A stretch of DNA of 64,000 nt from contig NZ_WUEY01000011.1 in the NCBI RefSeq assembly GCF_010668395.1, positions 1 through 64,000 of the forward strand, written 5' to 3'. The DNA comes from Martinezella lusitana. GTDB lineage: Bacteria; Pseudomonadota; Alphaproteobacteria; Rhizobiales; Rhizobiaceae. The notes below the pieces were generated by a model that saw nothing but the letters and a program-made list of their open reading frames with translations, ran no database searches and was not told the origin of the DNA. The translations under genes and the position numbers were made by a program. Of the stretch, positions 42,838 to 50,929 are shown piece by piece. Numbering within the stretch: position 1 is the first letter of the stretch; every line of letters starts with the position of its first letter.

Positions 42838-43364
42838 GCAAGGAATCGGCCGGCATCGCGGCATTCGCCCGGATCTTTTCACGGATCGCGGATGGCAACG
42901 TGGAGAATGTCGCCAGCCTCGTCGAGAGCGAGGGAATCGTGCGCTCGACCGCATTTGACGTCGTCAAGCGGATGGAAGCGGCGGGGTTGGTATCGAGGCA
43001 ACCGAACGGACACCTTCTGCCGGGCAATGCCGCCGGAGAATTCGCCTATGCGGGAATGCGGGTCGGACCCTTGTTCGGTCCAGCGCAGACACTCCTTCCC
43101 TGGCTTCGCGAAAGAACGAACGCTTCGATAGCGTTGCTCGCCTCCGACGGCGCCAAGTTCACGATGCTGCTGAACTATGCCGCCAGATGGGATCACGGCA
43201 AGCCGCGCAAGCCACCGATCATGATCTCCCTTAAATATCAATGCGCCGAAGTCGCGCTGCTGCGCGTCACGCCACACCCCGACACCGGAGCCGAGGACCT
43301 CGGACGATGCGAGGAGCTCGCGGCGACAACGGCCAGGGAACTGGAAAACTTTCTGCGCGCCTGA
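42834..43364 (+). CDS. Small IclR-HTH-like partner regulator
   Basis: A 176-residue protein translationally coupled (ATGA overlap) to the preceding regulator. The first ~65 residues resemble an IclR winged helix (ARIFSRIADGNVENVASLVE, IVRSTAFDVVKRMEAAGLVS, RQPNGHLLPG). The remaining ~110 residues are shorter than a normal IclR effector domain (~170 residues): they keep ASIALLASDGAKFTMLLNYA and little else recognisable. It may form a heteromer with the 460-residue regulator or act as a reduced effector-sensing protein. I know of no characterised pair of this kind. Function beyond DNA binding is not assignable. Confidence 0.7.
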   Translation: MSKESAGIAAFARIFSRIADGNVENVASLVESEGIVRSTAFDVVKRMEAAGLVSRQPNGHLLPGNAAGEFAYAGMRVGPLFGPAQTLLPWLRERTNASIALLASDGAKFTMLLNYAARWDHGKPRKPPIMISLKYQCAEVALLRVTPHPDTGAEDLGRCEELAATTARELENFLRA

Positions 43365-43430
43365 GCAATTCGCTCGTGAGCCCTACCGGGCATGGCAGGG
43401 TTCCGTCCGGCCGAAACCCTGCAGCTGGCT

Positions 43431-44702
43431 TCAATGCGAACGCCACGCCTGCGACGTGCGGGGATCGCGATACATGGACCCGTCCTTCATGATCATGTCG
43501 AATTTCGAGGGACCGACCAGAACGGACTGATCCAGCAGCGGATTCCCGTCGACAAGCAGGATGTCCGCCAAGGCACCCTCGGAAATCACGCCGAGCTCGC
43601 CCTTGTGACCCATGAGGTCGCCGCCAACAGCCGTTGCACATTTCAACGCTTCAGCCGGGCTGTAGCCGAAAAACTTGACGAAATGGCCGATATCCCGGGC
43701 GTTCTGCCCCATCGGCGTAATGGTGAAACCATAGTCTCCGCCGACGACGACGCGCATGCCGCGTCTGCGCATTTCGTGATAGGTGGCAACCGTATGCTCA
43801 AGCTTTCTCGGCAGCCCCATTCTGTCGACCACGTCTTTCGTCAGCCCGACGACATCCCCCTCGAATACCGAATTATGCACAAGGCCGAAGGCCGGGCCGA
43901 CGATCACGCGATCCTTGGCCGCCTCTAGCATGTCGAGCGCTTCCTCATCGGCAAAATCGCAATGATAGATGCAGTCGACGCCGGCCCGCACCGCCCGCTT
44001 TACCGACTCCGCCGCCCGGCTATGGCAGGCGACGCGCTTTCCCCAATCATGGGCGGTCTCCACTCCGATACGCAGCTCCTCTTCCGACAGAGACACGATT
44101 TCCGCTCTGGCATGCCCCACGAACTCGTCGCCGGAAACGTTGAACTTCACGTTGTCGACGTTTTCCCTGCAGCAAAGCCGAACAGCGCGCCGTATCTCGT
44201 CCGGCCCATCCGCGAGCATCCCGAAGCTTTCAGCATGCATATGCGCCTTGCGTTCGTCGCCGAGACCTCCGGTCACGGTGATTTCGGGGCCGGCCGCCTT
44301 GTAGCGCGGGCCGGCAAGATAGCCATCCTCGATTTCCTGGCGGACGACGACGTCGATGCGCAGCTTCGCGGAGGCGGCGGAATAGCATGACGTGAAACCG
44401 TGGTTGAGGATCATCGTGGCGTTGCGGCAGGTTTTGAGCAGATGCTCCTCTGGCGGGATCTCGCCGAGGTCCTGGTTTCGCGTCGGTCCGACAAAGGAAA
44501 GATGGCAATGGCCCTCCACGAGGCCGGGCATCAGAAAGCGCTGACGGCCATCGATCACTTCGGCGGCGTTCTCGCTGCTGATCTGGTTCGAGCCCCGCGC
44601 GACGGTCCTGATCCGGTTGCCCTCGACGAGCACCTCGCCGTTGTAGGCTTCGTCATTGATGCCGTCCCAGACCGTGACGTTTCGAAATAGATAAGAGCCC
44701 AT
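43431..44702 (-). CDS. Amidohydrolase (imidazolonepropionase/prolidase-like)
   Basis: A 423-residue amidohydrolase-superfamily enzyme. ATG 44702 has a perfect GGAGG 6 bases upstream; the longer in-frame start lacks support. Metal-site motifs: PGLVEGHCHLSFVG (HxH), a mid-sequence KFNVSGD (possible carboxylated Lys), HSRAAESVKRAV, YHCDFADEEALD and the late Asp in VVVGGDYGFTITP. The pattern matches Xaa-Pro dipeptidase/imidazolonepropionase-like members that hydrolyse cyclic amides or peptides. Divergent from the alpha/beta hydrolase at 44885, with regulon motif copy 3 between them. It is likely part of the same catabolic programme. Substrate unknown. Confidence 0.88.
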   Translation of the reverse strand: MGSYLFRNVTVWDGINDEAYNGEVLVEGNRIRTVARGSNQISSENAAEVIDGRQRFLMPGLVEGHCHLSFVGPTRNQDLGEIPPEEHLLKTCRNATMILNHGFTSCYSAASAKLRIDVVVRQEIEDGYLAGPRYKAAGPEITVTGGLGDERKAHMHAESFGMLADGPDEIRRAVRLCCRENVDNVKFNVSGDEFVGHARAEIVSLSEEELRIGVETAHDWGKRVACHSRAAESVKRAVRAGVDCIYHCDFADEEALDMLEAAKDRVIVGPAFGLVHNSVFEGDVVGLTKDVVDRMGLPRKLEHTVATYHEMRRRGMRVVVGGDYGFTITPMGQNARDIGHFVKFFGYSPAEALKCATAVGGDLMGHKGELGVISEGALADILLVDGNPLLDQSVLVGPSKFDMIMKDGSMYRDPRTSQAWRSH

Positions 44703-44798
44703 TCTTTTCCTCCACATGGTTCCGCCGGTCGTTCTGGCGGCAGGTGGCGAGAAGGATATGAGGGCGGTTTCGAACTCGCCACGCCGTTTCATGGTGGG

Positions 44799-44829
44799 GA
44801 GTCGTCCATTTGAGACACATCAATTGACG
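44799..44829 (+). promoter_or_regulatory. Regulon motif copy 3 plus -35-like element
   Basis: GAGTCGTCCATTTGAGA at 44799-44815, followed at the same distance as in copy 2 by TTGACG (44824-44829). The motif is 97 bases from the amidohydrolase start on the minus strand and about 70 bases from the hydrolase start on the plus strand, so it can serve both divergent genes. Fourteen of 17 positions are identical in all three copies. Confidence 0.6.
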
Positions 44830-44884
44830 GAAGACGCTCTCTTGTCTTCTGTGCAGGCATACCTTGCCAATTCTGGATTGACCC

Positions 44885-45727
44885 ATGTCTGAGACCGATC
44901 CGTTCCGTATCCGGGCGCATGTTCCCGAATTCGATCTCATCTCCGAGGAATATCGCCGGGCAAGCGATGCCGCACGATCACGATGGTCGGCGAGGACCGA
45001 TATGGCCTATGGTCCCGGTCCTTCCGATCGTCTCGACCTGTTCTTCCCCGAGAATGCGGATGGCAGGTGCCCGATCCATATCTTCGTTCACGGCGGATAT
45101 TGGCGGGCAAACGTCAAGGAAGACTATGCCTTCATCGCGAACACGGTTTGCGCCGCAGGCTCGATCGCCGCCATAGTGGAATACGGCCGGCTCCCCAAAA
45201 TGAGGATGGCCGCGCTGGTCGAGCAGGTTCGCGGCGCGGTACGCTGGCTGGAACGCAACGCCTCGAGTTTCGGCGGAAATCCCGAGGCGATATCGGCAAG
45301 TGGTCATTCCGCCGGGGCGCATCTCGCCTTCTATCTCACCGCCCGCGGGCCGTCCGAGACCGGCTTTCAGCCGACACCGGTCAAATCGATCCTTCTGGTC
45401 AGCGGAATTTATGATCTACGACCGATCGTCTCCAGCTTCCTGCAGGCCGAAATATCGCTGCGGGATGACGAGACCGTGGAATGGTCTCCGCTCAATTCGA
45501 AGCCTCGCCCCGGCACGTGCATCACGATCGCGGTCGGCGGCAAGGAAACGAGGCCCTTCATCGAACAGGCGCAAGCCCTTGCAAACATGACTTCATCAAG
45601 CCTTCAGCTTCATATCCGGGGCGCCGATCACATGTCGATCGTACGCGACATGGGCGACGCGAGCACGCAGATGGGATGTCATTTTCGAGAGTTTCTGGAG
45701 ACCGAGGCGTCAATCCGGGGATACTGA
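44885..45727 (+). CDS. Alpha/beta hydrolase (BD-FAE/kynurenine-formamidase-like)
   Basis: A 280-residue cytoplasmic alpha/beta-fold hydrolase. The oxyanion motif is HIFVHGGYWRANVKEDY (HGGxW, as in formamidases and feruloyl-esterase-like enzymes). The nucleophile elbow is SASGHSAGAHLAFYL (GHSAG, Ser in the middle), and the C-terminal catalytic His is in LHIRGADHMSIVRD. Family members cleave N-formyl amides or esters. Regulated from the divergent region that carries motif copy 3. The pairing with an amidohydrolase suggests successive hydrolysis of an acyl- or amide-linked substrate. Confidence 0.88.
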   Translation: MSETDPFRIRAHVPEFDLISEEYRRASDAARSRWSARTDMAYGPGPSDRLDLFFPENADGRCPIHIFVHGGYWRANVKEDYAFIANTVCAAGSIAAIVEYGRLPKMRMAALVEQVRGAVRWLERNASSFGGNPEAISASGHSAGAHLAFYLTARGPSETGFQPTPVKSILLVSGIYDLRPIVSSFLQAEISLRDDETVEWSPLNSKPRPGTCITIAVGGKETRPFIEQAQALANMTSSSLQLHIRGADHMSIVRDMGDASTQMGCHFREFLETEASIRGY

Positions 45728-45766
45728 TGCGCCATCGGTCACACGTCCGTTGCCGTGTCCCGTCCC

Positions 45767-46183
45767 TCAGCCCGGCATTCGCGAACCCAAATCCTGGTCT
45801 TGCGCCGAACCCTCGACAAGGTGTGTCAGCTCGTCCACCAGGCTGATGCGATTTCCGCAAAACTGATAGTAGGCGACCACTTTGAGGCGAATGCGCTCGC
45901 CGCCGGTCTTCACGGCTTCGGCAATGTGAACCGTCGCCGCGGAAACTCCGTCGGTAACGATGTGCTCGAACGTAACGCTGCTCGAAACAAGGCTGGCTTT
46001 GAGCGCCTCGCTGTGACGAAGGAAACCTTCATAGTCGAGCTGCTTGCCATCGACACGCTGGATGCAGTCGGGCGTCAGCAGTTCGGCGAATTGCTCCGCC
46101 TTGGTGGCTGGATTGGTGAAGGCGTCAAACATGCGGCGGAGCAGGTCGTGGACTTCCTCTTGTGTCATGGCGGTCTTGGTCAT
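45767..46183 (-). CDS. NTF2-like/SnoaL-type protein
   Basis: A 138-residue NTF2-superfamily protein: an N-terminal helical pair (EEVHDLLRRMFDAFTNPATK), then the curved sheet (DCIQRVDGKQLDYEGFLRHS … KVVAYYQFCGNRISLVDELT). The pocket could bind a small hydrophobic ligand, but catalytic residues cannot be assigned. Divergent from the AraC gene at 46289, with about 100 bases between them, so AraC probably controls it. Members occur as epimerases, isomerases or stand-alone stress-response proteins. Confidence 0.82.
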   Translation of the reverse strand: MTKTAMTQEEVHDLLRRMFDAFTNPATKAEQFAELLTPDCIQRVDGKQLDYEGFLRHSEALKASLVSSSVTFEHIVTDGVSAATVHIAEAVKTGGERIRLKVVAYYQFCGNRISLVDELTHLVEGSAQDQDLGSRMPG

Positions 46184-46288
46184 GGTTGGGTTCTCCGTGG
46201 TGCTTCATGAGTTGCGACGATCTCGTATCTAGCTCGAAGGATTTTGCGCTGCTAACGTATTCAGGCCATTCAATACGGGTTTGAGGCC

Positions 46289-47071
46289 ATGCGCGATTTC
46301 CTGATCGATCCCCTTCGTCTTGATTCAACGGCGGAACCGGTGATCCTTGCCACCCGCCGGCAACAGGGCGAAATGCGGCGCACCGATCGACATGGCCATG
46401 CGCGCGGTCAATTGCTTGGTACGATGCAGGGCCTGATCGCGCTGGGGACCGATGACGGTCGCTGGCTCATTCCGCCCATCAACGCGATATGGCTTCCCCC
46501 GCATGTCGAGCACGAGTTTGTTTCACACGGCGCCTTCCACGGTTGGAGCGTGTATGTGGCGGAAGCTGCCTGCCTCGCCCTGCCGGACAGGCCGCGCGTC
46601 ATCCGCCTTTCGGGCCTGTTGAACGAGGCGGTAGCCCGTGCGGCGAATTGGCCGGGCGGATCGCTTACTCCGGCGCAGGAACGCATCGCCGGCGTCATTC
46701 TGGATGAGATCGCCGCCACGCCGGAAGAGGCATTTGAATTGCCGATGCCGACCGATCCGCGACTGCAGAAAATTGCGCGATCTCTTGCCGATGATCCGGC
46801 AACACGGCAGCACATGGCGGATTGGGCCGCTTTTGCGGGTATTGCACCGCGTACCTTGAGCCGGCGATTCGTGTTGGAAACCGGCCTGACATTCAGCGCC
46901 TGGCGACAGCGCGCGCTGCTATTGCGATCCCTGGAAATGCTGGCGGCCGGAAACTCGGTCACCACCATTGCTTTCGATCTGGGTTACGAAACGGTGAGTG
47001 CCTTCATCGAATTGTTCCGCGGCCATTTCGGCACGACACCCGCGCGCTACTTCAAGCGCGGGCACACCTGA
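46289..47071 (+). CDS. AraC-family regulator with N-terminal cupin
   Basis: A 260-residue regulator. The N-terminal cupin/arabinose-binding-like part has RTDRHGHARGQLLGTMQGLI and PPINAIWLPPHVEHEFVSHG, as in NimR-type drug-response regulators. The C-terminal AraC domain has two HTHs: DPATRQHMADWAAFAGIAPR with TLSRRFVLETGL, and LLRSLEMLAAGNSVTTIAFD with LGYETVSAFIELFRGHFGTT. Divergent from the NTF2-like gene and likely its regulator. Confidence 0.9.
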   Translation: MRDFLIDPLRLDSTAEPVILATRRQQGEMRRTDRHGHARGQLLGTMQGLIALGTDDGRWLIPPINAIWLPPHVEHEFVSHGAFHGWSVYVAEAACLALPDRPRVIRLSGLLNEAVARAANWPGGSLTPAQERIAGVILDEIAATPEEAFELPMPTDPRLQKIARSLADDPATRQHMADWAAFAGIAPRTLSRRFVLETGLTFSAWRQRALLLRSLEMLAAGNSVTTIAFDLGYETVSAFIELFRGHFGTTPARYFKRGHT

Positions 47072-47603
47072 ACGAAGATACCAGCGGAGGGAGTCCGGAT
47101 CGCCATCGGACGCGCCGGTGTCGGCGTGAATATTGCGCGCGAATGAATGTAGTGGTCGCGCAATTTCAATCTCAGGAAAGCAATGGCTGCTTCTCATGGA
47201 AATCCGAGAATAGCTCGAGGGGCGCATGGGAATCGAAGCCTCCATGCACTTGAGCAAGGGATAAACTCCTAGGTTGCAGATCGTTCGCCAGCAATCGAAA
47301 TCATCATCAGGCGCTGCAACCTAGGTTCGAATTGCAAATTGACAGCTTTCGTCTCGTGGGCACTCGAAAACATAAAAGCGCAACAAGAACGCGAACGTTA
47401 CATGGAATTCTACATACGCGCTAAACTAAACTACCCGCCTCAGGTATTGCAATCCGGTTCACGAAGTAAAGAAAGCGTAAAACCACATGCTAAAGTCTTT
47501 GTTAAGTATTATAGATTAATAAAATTGAGAATACTAATTTTACGAATTCGAACGAATTAGCCCCCCGCGTTGAATAAATCAGTGGTTGAATAGCCGGAAG
47601 GAT
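47072..47603. other. AT-rich intergenic region before chemoreceptor
   Basis: About 530 bases without a recognisable gene. The first part is GC-rich; the last ~250 bases are strongly AT-rich. It contains a long inverted repeat (47268-47325) and a 14-bp palindrome AATTCGAACGAATT (47545-47558) about 45 bases before the chemoreceptor start. An open frame inside (47339-47560) has no ribosome binding site or protein-like composition and is not called. Confidence 0.45.
47268..47325. repeat. 12-bp perfect inverted repeat with inner stem
   Basis: CCTAGGTTGCAG (47268-47279) and CTGCAACCTAGG (47314-47325) are perfect inverse copies separated by 34 bases, with an inner CGCC/GGCG pairing. As RNA this would be a long stem-loop, but no T-run follows. 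It could be a small RNA, an operator pair for a looping factor, or ends of a tiny repeat element. No function is assigned. Confidence 0.45.
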
Positions 47604-49364
47604 ATGACGGTGATGTTAGGACTCCATGGTGCTGCTGGAACGATGAAAACCGGTGCGCTCGATGCGATGAGCGCCAATATCATGATTGCCGATGCCAAGC
47701 TCAACATCATCTACATCAACCCGGCCACCCGGGAGTTGCTGCAGGAAGCGGAAAGCGACCTGAAGAAGGAGCTGTCGCGCTTCGACATGTCCACCCTCGT
47801 CGGATCCAATATCGATATTTTCCATCGGAATCCGGCGCATCAGCGTGGCATGCTTGCGGCCCTGAAGTCGCAACACAAGGCGACGATAACGGTTGGCCAC
47901 CGCGTCTTCGATCTGATCGTGACGCCCCTCAAGCGGGGAGAGAGCATCCTGGGTTTCGTCGTCGAATGGGCCGACGCAAGAGCGAGAATCCAAAATACCG
48001 ACTATCGCAATCAGCTGCTGGCGATCAACCGCGTGCAGGCGGTGATCGAATTCACGCCGGCGGGCGAGATCGTCAGCGCCAACGATAATTTCCTGACGGC
48101 CGTCGGCTATACTCTTGCCGAGATCAAGGGCCGGAACCACCGGATGTTTCTCGAGGAAGGCGAGACGGGAGACCATCTGTTCGAGCAGCTCTGGACGGAC
48201 CTCCGCGCCAACAAGCCCCATATCGGCGATATCGTGCGCTTCGGCAAAGGCGGCAGGCCCATCTATCTGAATGCCTCCTACAATCCGATCACGAACGATT
48301 CCGGAAAGGTCGTGAAAGTCGTCAAGTTCGCGACCGATGTCAGCGAACGCGTGTTCGCGGTCCGCACCGTCGGTGAGGCCCTGTCGAAGCTGGCGCTCGG
48401 CGACCTCAGCTTCTCGCTCGACCGGCCCTTCGCAAAGGACTTCGAAGCCTTGCGGGAAAACATGAACGCGGCGACGCAGCAGCTCGGCCAGACGCTCGCC
48501 TCCGTCTCCCTCTCCACCGGACTGATCGACGACGGCGCGCGCGAGATCAGCGACGGCGCCGGCAACCTGTCGCGGCGCACGGAACAGCAGGCCGCGGCGC
48601 TGGAAGAAACGGCGGCGGCCCTCGATGAGATCACCGTCAATGTCGGGAATGCCTCGAAGCGTGCCAACGAGGCTCGCCAGGCAGCCGAAATGGCCAACGT
48701 CAGCGCAAACCACTCCGGCCAGATCGTTGCCGACGCGGTCGGCGCAATGGCGCGGATCGAACAATCCTCCGACCGCATCGCCAATATCATCAGCGTCATC
48801 GATGAGATCGCCTTCCAGACGAACCTTCTGGCGCTCAATGCCGGCGTGGAGGCGGCCCGTGCCGGCGAAGCAGGCAAGGGCTTTGCCGTCGTCGCCCAGG
48901 AAGTGCGCGAGCTCGCCCAGCGCTCGGCAAAGGCGGCGAAGGAAATCAAGGAGCTGATCCGCAATTCTTCGGACGAAGTCAGGCATGGCGTGAAGCTCGT
49001 CCATGAAACGGGCGATGCGCTGAAGACGATCCAGGCCAATATCACGACGGTCAACGAGCACATGCAGGCTATCGCGGTCTCGGCGAACGAGCAGTCGACC
49101 GGGCTGTCGGAAGTCAACTCCGCCGTCAATCAGATGGATCAGGTGACGCAACAGAACGCCGCGATGGTGGAAGAGGCCACGGCCTCGAGCATGACGCTCG
49201 CCCAGGAGGCCGAAAAGCTGCGGCAGATGGTCGTGCGCTTCAAGCTGCCGGCGCAGTCAAGCCACTTGGGTGCAGCCATGGCCACATCGAACGGAGAGGC
49301 GTCCTTCGCATCGTACGGCGAGCCGAAAAAAATCGTCCGCCTGCGCGCCGGCTCGGCTGGATGA
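47604..49364 (+). CDS. Soluble methyl-accepting chemotaxis protein with tandem PAS domains
   Basis: A 586-residue chemoreceptor lacking membrane segments. PAS 1 (~10-120: SANIMIADAKLNIIYINPAT) and PAS 2 (~135-250: VIEFTPAGEIVSANDNFLTA, VGYTLAEIKGRNHRMFLEEG) are followed by a HAMP-like helix (AVRTVGEALSKLALGDLSFS) and the MCP signalling hairpin DEIAFQTNLLALNAGVEAAR, AGEAGKGFAVVAQEVRELAQ. The C-terminus lacks a CheR-binding pentapeptide. It would sense a cytoplasmic cue such as redox or a metabolite and control CheA. The start is uncertain: ATG 47604 is close to GGAAGG, and GTG 47610 or ATG 47613 have better spacing. It stands alone without che genes. Confidence 0.9.
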   Translation: MTVMLGLHGAAGTMKTGALDAMSANIMIADAKLNIIYINPATRELLQEAESDLKKELSRFDMSTLVGSNIDIFHRNPAHQRGMLAALKSQHKATITVGHRVFDLIVTPLKRGESILGFVVEWADARARIQNTDYRNQLLAINRVQAVIEFTPAGEIVSANDNFLTAVGYTLAEIKGRNHRMFLEEGETGDHLFEQLWTDLRANKPHIGDIVRFGKGGRPIYLNASYNPITNDSGKVVKVVKFATDVSERVFAVRTVGEALSKLALGDLSFSLDRPFAKDFEALRENMNAATQQLGQTLASVSLSTGLIDDGAREISDGAGNLSRRTEQQAAALEETAAALDEITVNVGNASKRANEARQAAEMANVSANHSGQIVADAVGAMARIEQSSDRIANIISVIDEIAFQTNLLALNAGVEAARAGEAGKGFAVVAQEVRELAQRSAKAAKEIKELIRNSSDEVRHGVKLVHETGDALKTIQANITTVNEHMQAIAVSANEQSTGLSEVNSAVNQMDQVTQQNAAMVEEATASSMTLAQEAEKLRQMVVRFKLPAQSSHLGAAMATSNGEASFASYGEPKKIVRLRAGSAG

Positions 49365-49498
49365 GCAGTCTTCAAGAACCGTTCGGTGGCGAGCAGCGAT
49401 CCTAGTTCGTCACCCATGGAAGCCAAAGCTTCGCTGAAGCTGGGATCGCAACGATGCCGGTGCCGCAGGAGAATTTGCGGCATGCGGACCACAATCGG

Positions 49499-50107
49499 TC
49501 ACGATTGCGGTCTGTCACGATCCAACCGGGCCTGCAATCGATCGACGGCAAATTCGGCGGCAGCACGAAGCATATCCGCCGGAGCGCCGGCCCGGGCAGC
49601 AAGCTGCAGTCCGTTCATCGTAGTTTGAATGAAGAAAGCGGTCTGGTCGGCATCGAGCCGGGGATCGATTTCACCGAGAGCCGATGCCTCGTCGATCCGC
49701 TCGACCAACTGCCGATGCAATGCGGCGCCCGCCTTGTTCTGCAGCTCCGCAAGCTCGGCGTCGTTCGTGCCGAACTCGCTCGCCGCCCCGACACCCATGC
49801 AGCCTCGTTCACGCTCGGCTCGATCGTCGACGATCAATCCCAACAGCATCGCGCGAATGCCGTCCAGAGGGGAAGGCAATGACCGGAGCCTGCCGATATG
49901 GGCATCCACGGTTCGCCGGTGATAGGCGGAAAGGGCTTGCAGATACAGTGTCCGCTTGTCGCCGAAGGTATTGTAGAGGCTTTGCCTGCCAAGGCCCATC
50001 GCAGTCCTCAGGTCGTCGGTGGATGTCCCGGCAAACCCCTTGGCCCGGAAAAGTTCGACCGCTTTGTCCAGCGCGGCGTCATGATCGAATTCTCGAGGCC
50101 TCGCCAT
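49499..50107 (-). CDS. TetR-family regulator
   Basis: A 202-residue TetR regulator. HTH: MARPREFDHDAALDKAVELF, RAKGFAGTSTDDLRTAMGLG, RQSLYNTFGDKRTLYLQAL. The C-terminal domain (TetR_C-like: DDRAERERGCMGVGAASEFG … IQTTMNGLQLAARAGAPADM) resembles the AcrR/NemR-like group that responds to electrophiles or quaternary compounds. It is divergent from the small gene at 50318 and may control it and the secreted hydrolase beyond. About 210 bases separate the two starts. Confidence 0.9.
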   Translation of the reverse strand: MARPREFDHDAALDKAVELFRAKGFAGTSTDDLRTAMGLGRQSLYNTFGDKRTLYLQALSAYHRRTVDAHIGRLRSLPSPLDGIRAMLLGLIVDDRAERERGCMGVGAASEFGTNDAELAELQNKAGAALHRQLVERIDEASALGEIDPRLDADQTAFFIQTTMNGLQLAARAGAPADMLRAAAEFAVDRLQARLDRDRPQS

Positions 50108-50317
50108 GATCCGCTCCTTCGTCCGTTATTCGAAACCTGCGCATGTCAGCGACTCCCGTCTCGTCTGCAGGCCTCCGGTTCGATGTGGCCGTTAGTCTTT
50201 CGATGATCAAATGCCACCCACGCGCTCCTTTTCCAGTCGCGACTCTTAAGACAGTCGTCAGAATCGTGACGGAAACAGTATTGGTCTTACGACCCTCCGT
50301 GGCGCAATTCTAGCGTC

Positions 50318-50824
50318 ATGGAAAACAACCTACTCAAGCAATCGCAACGCTCGATGACGCTCCCCAAGGGGATCTGGCATCTGCTCGCCGGCGATGCGCA
50401 ACGGGACGGCAGCGACGCAATCCAGATCGCTGCGGCCTCGGCGCTGAACTGGCCCGAATTCACCTCGCTGAGCGGCGACGAGATCATGCTCGGCGAGGAC
50501 GGCATGTTCCGCCTGGCTCTCTGGAGCGCCTCGACATGTTGCGCCACGCTGTTGGCCACCCGGCGCGCCACCCTGATCCTGTCGGAAGGAGACGGCGGCT
50601 GGGAAATCCAGTGTCGCGTGGTGGCCAATGCCAGCCTGCTGACGCACCAACCGCTCTCCGGATTTCTGTTGAAGCCGGTCGAGCTTTTCGATCGACGTAC
50701 AGCGCGGCGCCCCCAAGATCCCGGGCGTCAGGCAGACGAGATACGCCGCGCACTGTTCGAAGCCTTTCCCGTCGGCGACGACGGTGAAAATGCGCCGTTG
50801 AGAGGGGGAGCCCCCACCCGCTAA
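50318..50824 (+). CDS. Hypothetical protein, possible FMN-binding split-barrel
   Basis: A 168-residue soluble protein with weak family signals. A central region (GDEIMLGEDGMFRLALWSAS, CCATLLATRRATLILSEGDG, GWEIQCRVVANASL) has a beta-rich pattern that could be a pyridoxamine-phosphate-oxidase-like split barrel, but no clear flavin-binding residues are visible. No good ribosome binding site precedes ATG 50318; ATG 50354 is a possible alternative. It lies between a divergent TetR gene and a co-directional secreted hydrolase. Function not assignable. Confidence 0.5.
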   Translation: MENNLLKQSQRSMTLPKGIWHLLAGDAQRDGSDAIQIAAASALNWPEFTSLSGDEIMLGEDGMFRLALWSASTCCATLLATRRATLILSEGDGGWEIQCRVVANASLLTHQPLSGFLLKPVELFDRRTARRPQDPGRQADEIRRALFEAFPVGDDGENAPLRGGAPTR

Positions 50825-50929
50825 CGGCATTCACTTCTTCCCTGCCCGTTCAATCGGCTGTGTCCCGGCCGGTCGGGGAAGCTTTGTCCCAACCAGCTGA
50901 CCCTCAGCAAGATCAGAAAGGAAGTAGCT

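Noticed and set aside
47339..47560. A 73-residue open frame in the AT-rich gap
   Set aside because: No ribosome binding site, odd composition (basic, low complexity) and no family resemblance; more likely chance in AT-rich DNA.
47616..49151. 511-residue minus-strand frame opposite the chemoreceptor
   Set aside because: Antisense shadow of a well-supported MCP gene.
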